A stretch of DNA of 64,000 nucleotides from SIG435 sp045530725. GTDB taxonomy: Bacteria > Bacillota > Clostridia > UMGS1810. Where the stretch lies: the NCBI GenBank assembly GCA_045530725.1, contig JAZSCT010000020.1:62001-126000 (forward strand). The letters are read 5' to 3'. A program made the position numbers and the translations under genes. This document shows positions 57,136 to 64,000 of this stretch, piece after piece (position 1 is the first letter of the stretch; each line of letters starts with the position of its first letter). A model generated the notes under the pieces. The model did not search any database. It saw nothing but the letters and a program-made list of their open reading frames with translations, and was not told where the DNA came from.

Positions 57136-58767
57136 ATGGATATAAAGAAACTTATCTCAGAAATGACTCTTGAAGAAAAAATCGGACAACTTTGTGTGCC
57201 GATTCTTCAGAAAGGCGAAATTACAGAAGATCTTAAGGCATGGGTTATCGACAAGCATGTTGGTATGATCAGATATTGCCCTAATGCAGAATTTGACAAT
57301 GCAAGTGAAGTAGTAGGTGAGCCAAACAGATATTTCTCACCGGGCGAAATGGCAGAATTCCTTAACGAAATTCAGTCAATGGCGAAGATTCCTTTATTTA
57401 TTGCAGTAGATCAGGAAGGAAGCACAAGAAACGACGTAAACAGAGCAGGTGCTCTTGCATACAGCGGACATATGTCTTTCGGTGCTGCAAATGACGAAGA
57501 ACTTACATACAAGATTGCAAAAGCAGCAGGAGAAGAATTCAGAGCAATGGGTATCAACCTTGTTCAGGCTCCTATCATTGACGTATTAAGATATGAAGGC
57601 AGGCAGACAATGAAGGCTGCTACATTTGGCGAAAGTGTTGAGAGAGTTACTGCTCATGCACTTGCTATGATGAAAGGTTATCAGGATGGTGGTTGTGCTT
57701 CTATGGCTAAGCACTTCCCGGGATATGGTTCTGTTGCTACAGATGCTCACAAGGGCGTAGCAGAAATCTTCAAGGATTTCGATGCACTTGATTCAGAAGA
57801 TATCGCACCATTAAAGACTCTCTTTGCAAACGGAGTAAACGGTGTTATGACAGGTCACGTTCTCACACATTGTATCGATTCAGAACATCCTGCAACACTT
57901 TCAAAAAAGATGATTAAGGGATACTTAAGAGAAAAACTCGGTTTCGACGGTATCGTAGAAACAGACGCTATGAGAATGCATGCTATTCAGGATAAGTACG
58001 GCACAGGCCCTGCATCTGTAATGGCTATTCAGGCTGGTTGTGACCTTGTACTCTTAAGAGGTAGCATGGAACACTTCGAAGAAGGCTACAATGCACTTAT
58101 CAACGCTGCAAGAAACGGTGAACTCAATATGGAAGATGTTGACGAATCACTCAGAAGAGTTCTTGAACAGAAAGAAAAAATCGGTCTTCTGGACAATCCT
58201 ATGTCAGATCCTGACAAGGCGAATGCAATTGTTGGTTGCGACGAACACAAAGCACTTGCAAATGAACTTGCAGAAAAGTCAATTACCACTTTCAAATCAA
58301 AGAATCTTCCATTGGCAGTTGACGGAAAAAAAGTTGCCTGCATCAGCGTAGAACCACAGAAGATCGGCGCTGCAATGGATGCAGTTCAGAGTATCGATAT
58401 GCTTATCAATGCAGTATCCGCTACTTATGAAAATACAGAAGGCCTTATGACAAAACTCAATCCTACAGAAGAGGACATCAAGGCAGCAGCAGAACTTGCA
58501 AAGAATGCTGATGTTGTAATCCTTGGTTTGTGCAATGCAATCATCTATTCAAATCAGGAAGATCTTGCAAAGGCAGTATATGAAGCAAACAACAATGTTA
58601 TTGTAGTTGCAATGGATTCACCTTATGATGTGGAACTTGTTCCATATATCGATAACTTTGTTGCAACATATGGCGTTGCGGCTGCTTCTATGTATGCGGC
58701 TGTAGATGTGATTGCAGGAAGAAAAGAAGGAAAGGCTAAATGTCCTGTTACCATTCATAAATTATAA
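57136..58767 (+). CDS. Glycoside hydrolase family 3, beta-N-acetylhexosaminidase-like
   Basis: The 543-residue protein starts at ATG 57136 with GGAGGG seven bases upstream. It has the GH3 core: PLFIAVDQEGSTRNDVNRAG, the NagZ-like catalytic dyad motif MAKHFPGYGSVATDAHKGV and the nucleophile Asp in VETDAMRMHAIQ (about 278). There is no signal peptide, so it should act in the cytoplasm, perhaps in peptidoglycan recycling or oligosaccharide use. The C-terminal third is a second domain typical of longer family members. Confidence 0.9.
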   Translation: MDIKKLISEMTLEEKIGQLCVPILQKGEITEDLKAWVIDKHVGMIRYCPNAEFDNASEVVGEPNRYFSPGEMAEFLNEIQSMAKIPLFIAVDQEGSTRNDVNRAGALAYSGHMSFGAANDEELTYKIAKAAGEEFRAMGINLVQAPIIDVLRYEGRQTMKAATFGESVERVTAHALAMMKGYQDGGCASMAKHFPGYGSVATDAHKGVAEIFKDFDALDSEDIAPLKTLFANGVNGVMTGHVLTHCIDSEHPATLSKKMIKGYLREKLGFDGIVETDAMRMHAIQDKYGTGPASVMAIQAGCDLVLLRGSMEHFEEGYNALINAARNGELNMEDVDESLRRVLEQKEKIGLLDNPMSDPDKANAIVGCDEHKALANELAEKSITTFKSKNLPLAVDGKKVACISVEPQKIGAAMDAVQSIDMLINAVSATYENTEGLMTKLNPTEEDIKAAAELAKNADVVILGLCNAIIYSNQEDLAKAVYEANNNVIVVAMDSPYDVELVPYIDNFVATYGVAAASMYAAVDVIAGRKEGKAKCPVTIHKL

Positions 58768-58782
58768 TAGGTAAGAATTCAA

Positions 58783-58826
58783 AACTCCTTTGCGACTGTG
58801 TATAACAGTTGCAAAGGAGTTTTTTG
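58783..58826 (+). terminator. Terminator of the GH3 gene
   Basis: AACTCCTTTGCGACTG (58783-58798) pairs with CAGTTGCAAAGGAGTT (58806-58821, one wobble), followed by a T-run. Confidence 0.9.
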
Positions 58827-58830
58827 TGTA

Positions 58831-59165
58831 ACGAAAACCACTTGAAAAGTCGCGTGGTTCATTAGAGGTCAACCGATTATAAAAAAGATAAATATAAGCA
58901 ATAATAGTTTAGCACATACAAGGCGGGATTGTAAGTGTCACCGAAATCGCAAATTTTGGTGTAGGGGATACTACGTGGATACTGCGGGGAAGAATACAAA
59001 AGCAATAAAAGAATATATAGCGGAACAATTACAAAGAGATAAGGAATCGAATTAAACATCAATGTTTGACCCGCGGGACCCATTTATGGGAAACAAATAA
59101 CGATTGCAATGCTGGCAGGTCAATAGAAAAACGCACTTGTGCGTCGCCAGCAGAGGGGAGGGCTA
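58831..59165 (+). mobile_element. IS200/IS605-like element remnant
   Basis: A left-end-like hairpin AACCAC (58836-58841) with GTGGTT (58854-58859) precedes the collapsed transposase frame, and right-end-like hairpins GCTGGC/GCCAGC (59111-59116, 59146-59151) with ACGCAC/GTGCGT inside follow it. Palindromic subterminal ends and a tiny Y1 transposase are typical of IS200/IS605 elements. The element is dead. Confidence 0.65.
58888..59055 (+). pseudogene. Internally deleted IS200-type transposase
   Basis: The frame reads NNSLAHTRRDCKCHR (N-terminal end of TnpA) and then joins directly to KFWCRGYYVDTAGKNTKAI (the C-terminal end), with KEYIAEQLQRDKESN at the stop. The middle with the HUH pair and most of the fold is missing, about 90 residues. 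The start codon is ATA. It cannot transpose. Confidence 0.75.
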
Positions 59166-59412
59166 TTTATTTGCACCTTCTTGCCTTTAACAAACTTACA
59201 CTCTCGGCGTATCACATACGCCTTCGGTTCAGTTTGTACAATATGAGAAAATTTTCCTATTTCTTTTTGAAATGTAAATATTCCCCATAGCGCAAGAAGG
59301 TAAGGCATAATAAAAGGATATTTGATCAAAAAATAATCCACAAAATATTAAGACAGGAAACCGCTTTTGAAGTGGTTTCCTTTTTGTTTTCCTTTTTTCC
59401 ATTCTTTTGTCC
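59166..59412. other. Gap after the IS remnant
   Basis: No supported gene. A GTAT/ATAC inverted repeat (GGCGTATCACATACGCC) lies near 59197-59213, and a strong hairpin GGAAACCGCTT (59356-59366) with AAGTGGTTTCC (59370-59380) and a T-run ends at 59385. The minus-strand frame in this area looks like repeat noise. Confidence 0.5.
59356..59385 (+). terminator. Terminator upstream of the kinase operon
   Basis: GGAAACCGCTT (59356-59366) pairs with AAGTGGTTTCC (59370-59380), followed by TTTTTG. It insulates the next operon from the IS remnant. Confidence 0.8.
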
Positions 59413-59441
59413 TTGACTTTGTTTTGAAAAAGGTATAAAAT
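59413..59441 (+). promoter_or_regulatory. Promoter of the sugar kinase operon
   Basis: TTGACT (59413-59418) and TAAAAT (59436-59441) are 17 bases apart, 57 bases before the kinase start. Confidence 0.7.
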
Positions 59442-59497
59442 AATTACAGATATGTGCAGTTAACTTTTCCATCGATAAAATGATAAGGAGATATGTT

Positions 59498-60679
59498 ATG
59501 TACGAAACATTAGAAGGAGCATTCAGAAAGTTTTATCCTGACGAAAGATACGATCTCAAATGGGCATTCTGTCCTTACAGAGTTTGTCCTCTTGGTGCTC
59601 ATGTGGATCACCAGAAAGGTGCGGTTACAGGATTTGCTATTGACAAAGGCATAGAGATAGCATATGTACCCACCAAGTCCAAGATATGCGAACTGAGAAG
59701 TCTCAATATGGAAGGTAGGGGTATTTTCCCTATCGGAGATGTGCCTGACAGACAGTTTGACTGGTGCGATCACTTGAGAGGCGCTACCAAGATGCTTGGC
59801 AAACGCTACGAACTTAAGACAGGTATCAGAGGAGTCATATACGGATCTTTGCCTATTGGCGGACTTTCTTCATCTGCGGCAGTAATTATTTGTTTCTTAA
59901 GTGCTCTTGTTCATGCAAATGGTCTTAAGATAACAAAACGTGAGATGATTGACATTGCCCTTGAAACAGAGAATGAATATCTTGGCATCAGCGTTGGTAA
60001 ACTTGATCAGAGTTGTGAAGTTCTTTGTGAAAAGGATAACCTTCTCTATCTTGATACAATAGACGATTCATATGTAAATCATCCTGTAAATAAGAATATG
60101 AAGCCTTTCGAAATTGCTATATTCTTCTCAGGTGTTGCACGTACACTTGTAGGTACTGCATACAACACAAGAGTTGATGAATGTAAGAGTGCTGCATACA
60201 ATGTTCTTGCTCATTCAGGCGCAGAGTACGGAAAGTACAAAGAGACTTACCTCAGAAATGTTGATTTCGAAACATATGAAAAGTTTAAACATCTTCTCCC
60301 TGTTAATTTCCGCAAACGTGCTGATCACTATTACAACGAACAAAGACGTGTTCAGGATGGTATCAAGGCGTGGAACGACGGAGATATAGAGAAGTTCGGC
60401 AAACTTATTTTTGAATCAGGAGAAAGTTCTATCCAACTTTATGAAACAGGTTCACCTGAACTTAAGAAACTCTATGATATTATGAAAGAAACAAAGGGAA
60501 TATACGGAGGAAGATTTTCTGGTGCTGGATTCAAGGGTTGCTGTATGGCGATTATTGATCCTCGGTATAAAGAAAGCATCGAAAGGGAAGTTACACAGAG
60601 ATATCTCAAAGCATTCCCTGAACTTAAAGATACATTTTCGGTACATTTCTGTACCACAGGAAACGGAGTTGAATTCTGA
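59498..60679 (+). CDS. GHMP sugar kinase, galacturonokinase-like
   Basis: The 393-residue protein starts at ATG 59498 behind AAGGAG. The substrate motif is CPYRVCPLGAHVDHQKG (about 25-41) where classical galactokinases have GRVNLIGEHTDYNGG; the Glu that binds galactose O6 is Ala. The ATP motif PIGGLSSSAA is at about 119-128 and GGRFSGAGFKGCCMA near 340. This PLGAHxDHQ form is typical of plant galacturonokinases and related bacterial kinases, so it may phosphorylate galacturonate or a similar sugar at C1. It overlaps the nucleotidyltransferase start by one base. Confidence 0.85.
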   Translation: MYETLEGAFRKFYPDERYDLKWAFCPYRVCPLGAHVDHQKGAVTGFAIDKGIEIAYVPTKSKICELRSLNMEGRGIFPIGDVPDRQFDWCDHLRGATKMLGKRYELKTGIRGVIYGSLPIGGLSSSAAVIICFLSALVHANGLKITKREMIDIALETENEYLGISVGKLDQSCEVLCEKDNLLYLDTIDDSYVNHPVNKNMKPFEIAIFFSGVARTLVGTAYNTRVDECKSAAYNVLAHSGAEYGKYKETYLRNVDFETYEKFKHLLPVNFRKRADHYYNEQRRVQDGIKAWNDGDIEKFGKLIFESGESSIQLYETGSPELKKLYDIMKETKGIYGGRFSGAGFKGCCMAIIDPRYKESIEREVTQRYLKAFPELKDTFSVHFCTTGNGVEF

Positions 60680-61425
60680 TGATTTGTATGGTATTGGCAG
60701 CAGGATATGCCACAAGATTGTATCCTTTGACAGAGAATTTCCCAAAGCCGCTTTTAAAAGTTAAGGACAAGACAATTCTTGACTGGCTTCTGGATGATAT
60801 TGATTCTACAAAAGAGATTTCAAAGTATGTAATTATCTCAAACCATAAGTTTGTTGAGCATTTTGAAAACTGGGCAAAGAGTAAGAAACTTTCAGCCCCT
60901 ATAGTTATCCTTGATGACGGATCTACAGACAATGACAACCGTCTTGGCGCAGTTAAGGATATAGAATTTGCCATAGAAAAAGAAAATATCAACGAAGATA
61001 TCCTTATTATAGCAGGGGACAATGTTCTTGATTTCTCATTTGGAGGATTTATAGACTACTTCAAAGAAAAGAACGCTACATGCGTTATGAGATACTTTGA
61101 AGAAAGAGAAGAGAAACTTAAGAAGACAGGTGTAGTTGTGGTAGATCATAATGGCTTTATAAGAAGTATGGTAGAGAAGCCACCTGTACCACCTTCAAAC
61201 TGGGCTGTGCCTCCTTTCTATATTTACAAGAAGGACGATGTTCAACTTGTGAAGAAAGGTATTGATTCAGGTTGCGGTACAGATGCACCTGGAAGTTTCA
61301 TTGCATGGCTTTGTACACAATGCGATGTGTATGCTATGGAAATGCCGGGCAAAAGATATGATATAGGAAACCTTGAGAGTTATAAGGCTGTAGAAGAAGC
61401 ATATCAGGGCATTACTATCAAATAA
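60679..61425 (+). CDS. Sugar-1-phosphate nucleotidyltransferase
   Basis: The 248-residue protein has LAAGYATRLYPLTENFPKPLL (N-terminal nucleotide-binding) and the metal Asp in IAGDNVLDFSFG, and the MVEKPPVPPSNWAVPPFYIY block, as in RmlA-like transferases. It likely turns a sugar-1-phosphate and NTP into an NDP-sugar. It is coupled to the kinase (TGATG), so the pair salvages a free sugar to an activated sugar. Confidence 0.88.
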   Translation: MICMVLAAGYATRLYPLTENFPKPLLKVKDKTILDWLLDDIDSTKEISKYVIISNHKFVEHFENWAKSKKLSAPIVILDDGSTDNDNRLGAVKDIEFAIEKENINEDILIIAGDNVLDFSFGGFIDYFKEKNATCVMRYFEEREEKLKKTGVVVVDHNGFIRSMVEKPPVPPSNWAVPPFYIYKKDDVQLVKKGIDSGCGTDAPGSFIAWLCTQCDVYAMEMPGKRYDIGNLESYKAVEEAYQGITIK

Positions 61426-61437
61426 TAATAAGATTAC

Positions 61438-61477
61438 AGAAAGTATCACATTATATATGTGGTACTTTCTTTTTTTA
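61438..61477 (+). terminator. Terminator of the kinase operon
   Basis: AGAAAGTATCACAT (61438-61451) pairs with ATGTGGTACTTTCT (61457-61470), followed by T-run. Confidence 0.9.
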
Positions 61478-61584
61478 AATAACAGAGAAATGTTTGAATT
61501 GCTTTATTTTCTTTTTGTGAGAAAATCTTGGCTTTTGTGTTTTAGTGTTGTATTAATAATGTAGTGTATGTTAGGAGTATTGTG

Positions 61585-62301
61585 ATGAAAATAGTATTTT
61601 GTGATCTTGACGGAACACTTCTTTTTCCGGGAGAGGACACTTTGTCCGGACAAACTTCTGAAGGCATTGAGAAGATTCTTCAAAACAATATAATATTTTG
61701 CGTGGCATCGGGCAGAAGTTACAGCGAACTCAAAAGGATAATGAAGGATTTTGATGACAGGATATACTTTATCCCCTCAGACGGTTCGCAGATTATATAC
61801 AAAGAAGAAACCCTGTATGATAAGCCCCTTGATAAGCAAAACCTTGATTTCCTTGACGGAGAAAAGGACTATGTGTTGCACGGCAAATACCTTTCTTATG
61901 TGAAGTCCTGCAAAGATACTTTTGTAAGAAAAATCAAAGAACAGTACAACGGACATATCATAAGAATCGCAGACTACAAAGAAATTGACAGAAAAGTATA
62001 TAAACTTTCATTATATAACAGCCATAATGATATTCCTTTAAAGAATGTATATAAGGATTATATGATAAAAGAGTATGTAAATGACACAGACAAAGGATAT
62101 GCAGTAAAAGAACTTCTGAAGATTCTTTCCATAGAAAAGAAGGATGCCATAGCACTCGGTGACGGCAGAAATGATATGGGAATGTTTATGGAGGTGGGTA
62201 AGGCATATGCTATGATACAGGCGCCGCCTGATGTGAAGAAGGTGGCTTCGGGAACGGTAATTAATTTTTCCCGATTTACAGAGAAAGTGACGAAGGAGTG
62301 A
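61585..62301 (+). CDS. Cof-type HAD phosphatase
   Basis: The 238-residue protein starts at ATG 61585 behind TTAGGAG. It has VFCDLDGTLLFPGEDT (motif I), VASGRSYSEL (motif II) and ALGDGRNDMGMFMEVGKAYA (motif IV) typical of Cof hydrolases with a C2 cap. It removes phosphate from sugar phosphates or flavin nucleotides. Promoter-like TTGGCT/TATTAA lies upstream. Confidence 0.9.
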   Translation: MKIVFCDLDGTLLFPGEDTLSGQTSEGIEKILQNNIIFCVASGRSYSELKRIMKDFDDRIYFIPSDGSQIIYKEETLYDKPLDKQNLDFLDGEKDYVLHGKYLSYVKSCKDTFVRKIKEQYNGHIIRIADYKEIDRKVYKLSLYNSHNDIPLKNVYKDYMIKEYVNDTDKGYAVKELLKILSIEKKDAIALGDGRNDMGMFMEVGKAYAMIQAPPDVKKVASGTVINFSRFTEKVTKE

Positions 62302-62305
62302 TAAT

Positions 62306-62985
62306 ATGAGATAACAAATCTTGAAGAAATCAGAAAAAGCCACAGAATAGACAAACTCAAAGAAAATCTCTTTAAGTCAATGCCAGAAATCGAGGCAGAC
62401 AGAGGTGTGCTTATTACAGAATCATATCAGGAGACAGAAGGACTTACTGTTATAGAAAGAAGAGCAAAGGCTTTTAAGAAAATCTGTGAAAATATTCCCA
62501 TCACCATAAGAGACTTTGAACTTGTGGTGGGAAGTGCCACAAAAGCCCCCAGAGGATGTCAGGTATTCCTTGAATACTCCTATGAATGGCTTGAGTCTAA
62601 GTTTGACACAGTTGCTACACGTTCGACAGATCCTTTCTATATAAGATAAGTGAAGAAACCAAAGAAAGACTCAGAAAGGTCTATCCATACTGGAAAGGAA
62701 AAACCACATCTGATCTTGCGTCAAGTTATATGACATAGGAAACAAAACTTTCTATAGAACACAATATCTTCACTCCCGGAAACTATTTTTACAACCGAGT
62801 AGGGGATATCACCGTTCATTATGATGAGGTTCTTAAATACGGTTATAAGGTACTTATAGAAAAGGCACAGAAAGAACTTCAGTCCTGTGAACTGTCTGAC
62901 GATGACTACATAACCAAATCGGCATTATTGAAATCTGCAATAGAAAGTATGCAGGCGGCAATTACATATGCCAAGAGATATTATA
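62306..62985 (+). pseudogene. Pyruvate formate-lyase-like glycyl radical enzyme, N-terminal remnant
   Basis: From 62308 the frame reads EITNLEEIRKSHRIDKLKEN and PEIEADRGVLITESYQETEG, with ERRAKAFKKICENIPITIRD, a PFL/glycerol-dehydratase-type N-terminus. The ATG at 62306 is out of frame by one base. A frameshift near 62645 leads to SEETKERLRKVYPYWKGKTT, then a stop at 62737, then ETKLSIEHNIFTPGNYFYNR, ending in KSAIESMQAAITYAKRY. It has no glycyl-radical end and is dead. Confidence 0.85.
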
Positions 62986-63350
62986 TACTTGCAAAAGAAG
63001 TAGTTAAATATATTGCATCGGGAGATACTGTTTTTCTTGATGCTTCAACCACTGCATTTTATATGGCAAAAGAACTGAAAAATATGAAAGGTATCACCGT
63101 TGTTACAAACTCAATAAGAGTAGTCAACGAACTTGCGGGACTTCCTGACTTAAGAGTAATCGGAGTAGGTGGATTTGTAAGTAACAACCAGTCCTTTGTG
63201 GGAAATCTTGCACAGAGAACCATTACCGAAAACTTCTTTGCCAAATTATCTGATTTTGACGAAATAGACTATTTCATCACAGAAAAGGGTCTTGATAAGA
63301 GTTTTGATGCTATATTCAAAGAATCCAAGGTAAAAGTAATAGAAGTATAA
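62986..63350 (+). pseudogene. DeoR-family regulator C-terminal remnant, fused to the PFL remnant
   Basis: The frame continues without a break from the PFL remnant into AKEVVKYIASGDTVFLDAST and TVVTNSIRVVNELAGLPDLR, with VGGFVSNNQSFVGNLAQRTI, the DeoR sugar-sensing domain. The N-terminal helix-turn-helix is missing, and the middle of the sensor is missing before SDFDEIDYFITEKGLDKSFD. The junction is an in-frame deletion of everything between two neighbouring genes. Confidence 0.8.
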
Positions 63351-63410
63351 AGTTTTCCAGAACTGATATTATTAGTTCCGAATTTTGTTTGATTTAAAAC
63401 ATTTTGTGTA

Positions 63411-63439
63411 TTGAAATATATTTTAATATATATTATAAT
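63411..63439 (+). promoter_or_regulatory. Promoter of pepD
   Basis: TTGAAA (63411-63416) and a perfect TATAAT (63434-63439) are 17 bases apart, 32 bases before the pepD start. Confidence 0.75.
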
Positions 63440-63470
63440 ATTAAAACCAACTTGTATGGAGGAAACTGAT

Positions 63471-64000
63471 ATGGATAAACTAAAAGGACTTAAACCTCAA
63501 AAGGTTTTTGAATATTTTGAAAAACTTTCATCTATCCCCAGAGGATCAGGAGATATGGAAAAAATAAGTAAGTTTTGTGTGGAATTTGCAAAGGAACATT
63601 CCCTTAAGTATGTACATGACGATTCCAACAACGTGATTATATACAAAGATGCCACCGAGGGTTATGAAAAGTCATCCACAGTTATCCTTCAGGGGCATCT
63701 TGATATGGTGTGTCAGAAAGATGAAGGAGTAAATATCGACTTCGAAAAAGATGGTATAGAGGTATATATTGACGGAGATTATATCAGGGCTAAAGGGACT
63801 ACCCTTGGTGCAGATAACGGCATCGCCGTAGCATATGCTCTTGCTATTCTTGATTCAAAGGAGATTTCTCACCCTGCTCTGGAAGTGGTATTTACCACAG
63901 ATGAAGAAATCGGTATGTTGGGCGCAATGGATCTTGATATGTCTAAACTTTCAGGCAAGCGAATGATAAATATGGATATGGAAGGAGAAAGTACCATTAC
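63471..64000 (+). CDS. pepD: Aminoacyl-histidine dipeptidase (PepD), N-terminal part
   Basis: From ATG 63471 (GGAGG upstream) the frame is open past the window end; 176 residues are visible. It begins KLKGLKPQKVFEYFEKLSSI and has the M20 metallopeptidase motifs VILQGHLDMVC (zinc His-Asp), GADNGIAVAYAL (bridging Asp) and FTTDEEIGMLGAM (catalytic Glu). PepD cuts dipeptides including Xaa-His in the cytoplasm. The C-terminal half lies outside. Confidence 0.93.
   Translation, partial: MDKLKGLKPQKVFEYFEKLSSIPRGSGDMEKISKFCVEFAKEHSLKYVHDDSNNVIIYKDATEGYEKSSTVILQGHLDMVCQKDEGVNIDFEKDGIEVYIDGDYIRAKGTTLGADNGIAVAYALAILDSKEISHPALEVVFTTDEEIGMLGAMDLDMSKLSGKRMINMDMEGESTI

Noticed and set aside
58877..59341. 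Minus-strand frames of 68 and 73 residues in the IS remnant region
   Set aside because: They cross the transposase remnant and its hairpins; the sequence PPLCWRRTSAFFY is a common artefact of repeated element ends.
1..64000. CRISPR array or cas genes
   Set aside because: No regularly spaced repeats with unique spacers, and no cas gene is seen. The 15-bp phased sites at 18324-18383 are operators with no spacers.

Overview
The window is low-GC DNA from a Gram-positive anaerobe, most likely a member of class Clostridia. The evidence is the gene order of the large ribosomal-protein cluster (ending adk-map-KOW protein-infA-rpmJ-rpsM-rpsK-rpsD-rpoA-rplQ), a zinc-binding S14, a four-cysteine adenylate kinase lid, strong AGGAGG-type ribosome-binding sites, frequent TTG/GTG starts, and pyruvate-formate-lyase and PepD relatives. 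No rRNA gene is present. Genus cannot be read from the sequence.

Region 1 (1-20938) is the right-hand part of an integrated tailed phage. It is inserted at the 3' end of a tRNA-Lys(CTT) gene, with the integrase directly beside the tRNA. Leftward genes run from an early block (small HTH regulators, RecT-like annealing protein, YqaJ-type exonuclease, DEAH helicase, HNH nuclease, SSB, DUF4373 replication protein, methyltransferase, YopX and ASCH proteins) to the packaging block (TerS, TerL) and the start of a portal gene that leaves the window. Rightward genes are the LexA-like repressor, a membrane protein with its own promoter, the integrase, and a separate cassette at 2891-5232. That cassette carries a 56-aa protein, PcfK-like and PcfJ-like proteins and a small ribbon-helix-helix-like protein behind a promoter with two copies of a perfect palindrome. 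The repressor promoter region carries eight GATATC-like sites, six or seven of them phased at 15 bp.

Region 2 (21181-22680) is a SpoIIM-like membrane protein and a Xer-type recombinase in which the first catalytic arginine appears to be lysine. Region 3 (22802-38768) is an uninterrupted rightward run of 31 translation, secretion and transcription genes from rpsJ to rplQ, with a structured leader in front of rpsJ and a strong terminator after rplQ.

Region 4 (38843-64000) is ordinary chromosome: an XRE-L-serine dehydratase fusion, a MATE exporter, a PHP phosphoesterase, a HAD hydrolase, an MsmK-type sugar-ABC ATPase, tex-rsuA-DUF4830, rpsB-tsf, VanZ, gap, two cyclophilins, eno, an HD phosphohydrolase, a GH3 enzyme, and a galacturonokinase-like kinase/nucleotidyltransferase pair. 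Several loci are decaying by internal deletion: an esterase lacking its nucleophile region, a collapsed IS200-type transposase, and a pyruvate-formate-lyase remnant fused to a DeoR remnant. A 570-bp gap before rpsB has DnaA-box-like sites beside a very AT-rich stretch.

The best candidates for something new are the PcfK/PcfJ cassette with its operators, the phased repressor sites with an opposing membrane gene inside the immunity region, a possible ~57-nt phage RNA, the HTH-serine dehydratase fusion, and the galacturonokinase-like operon.
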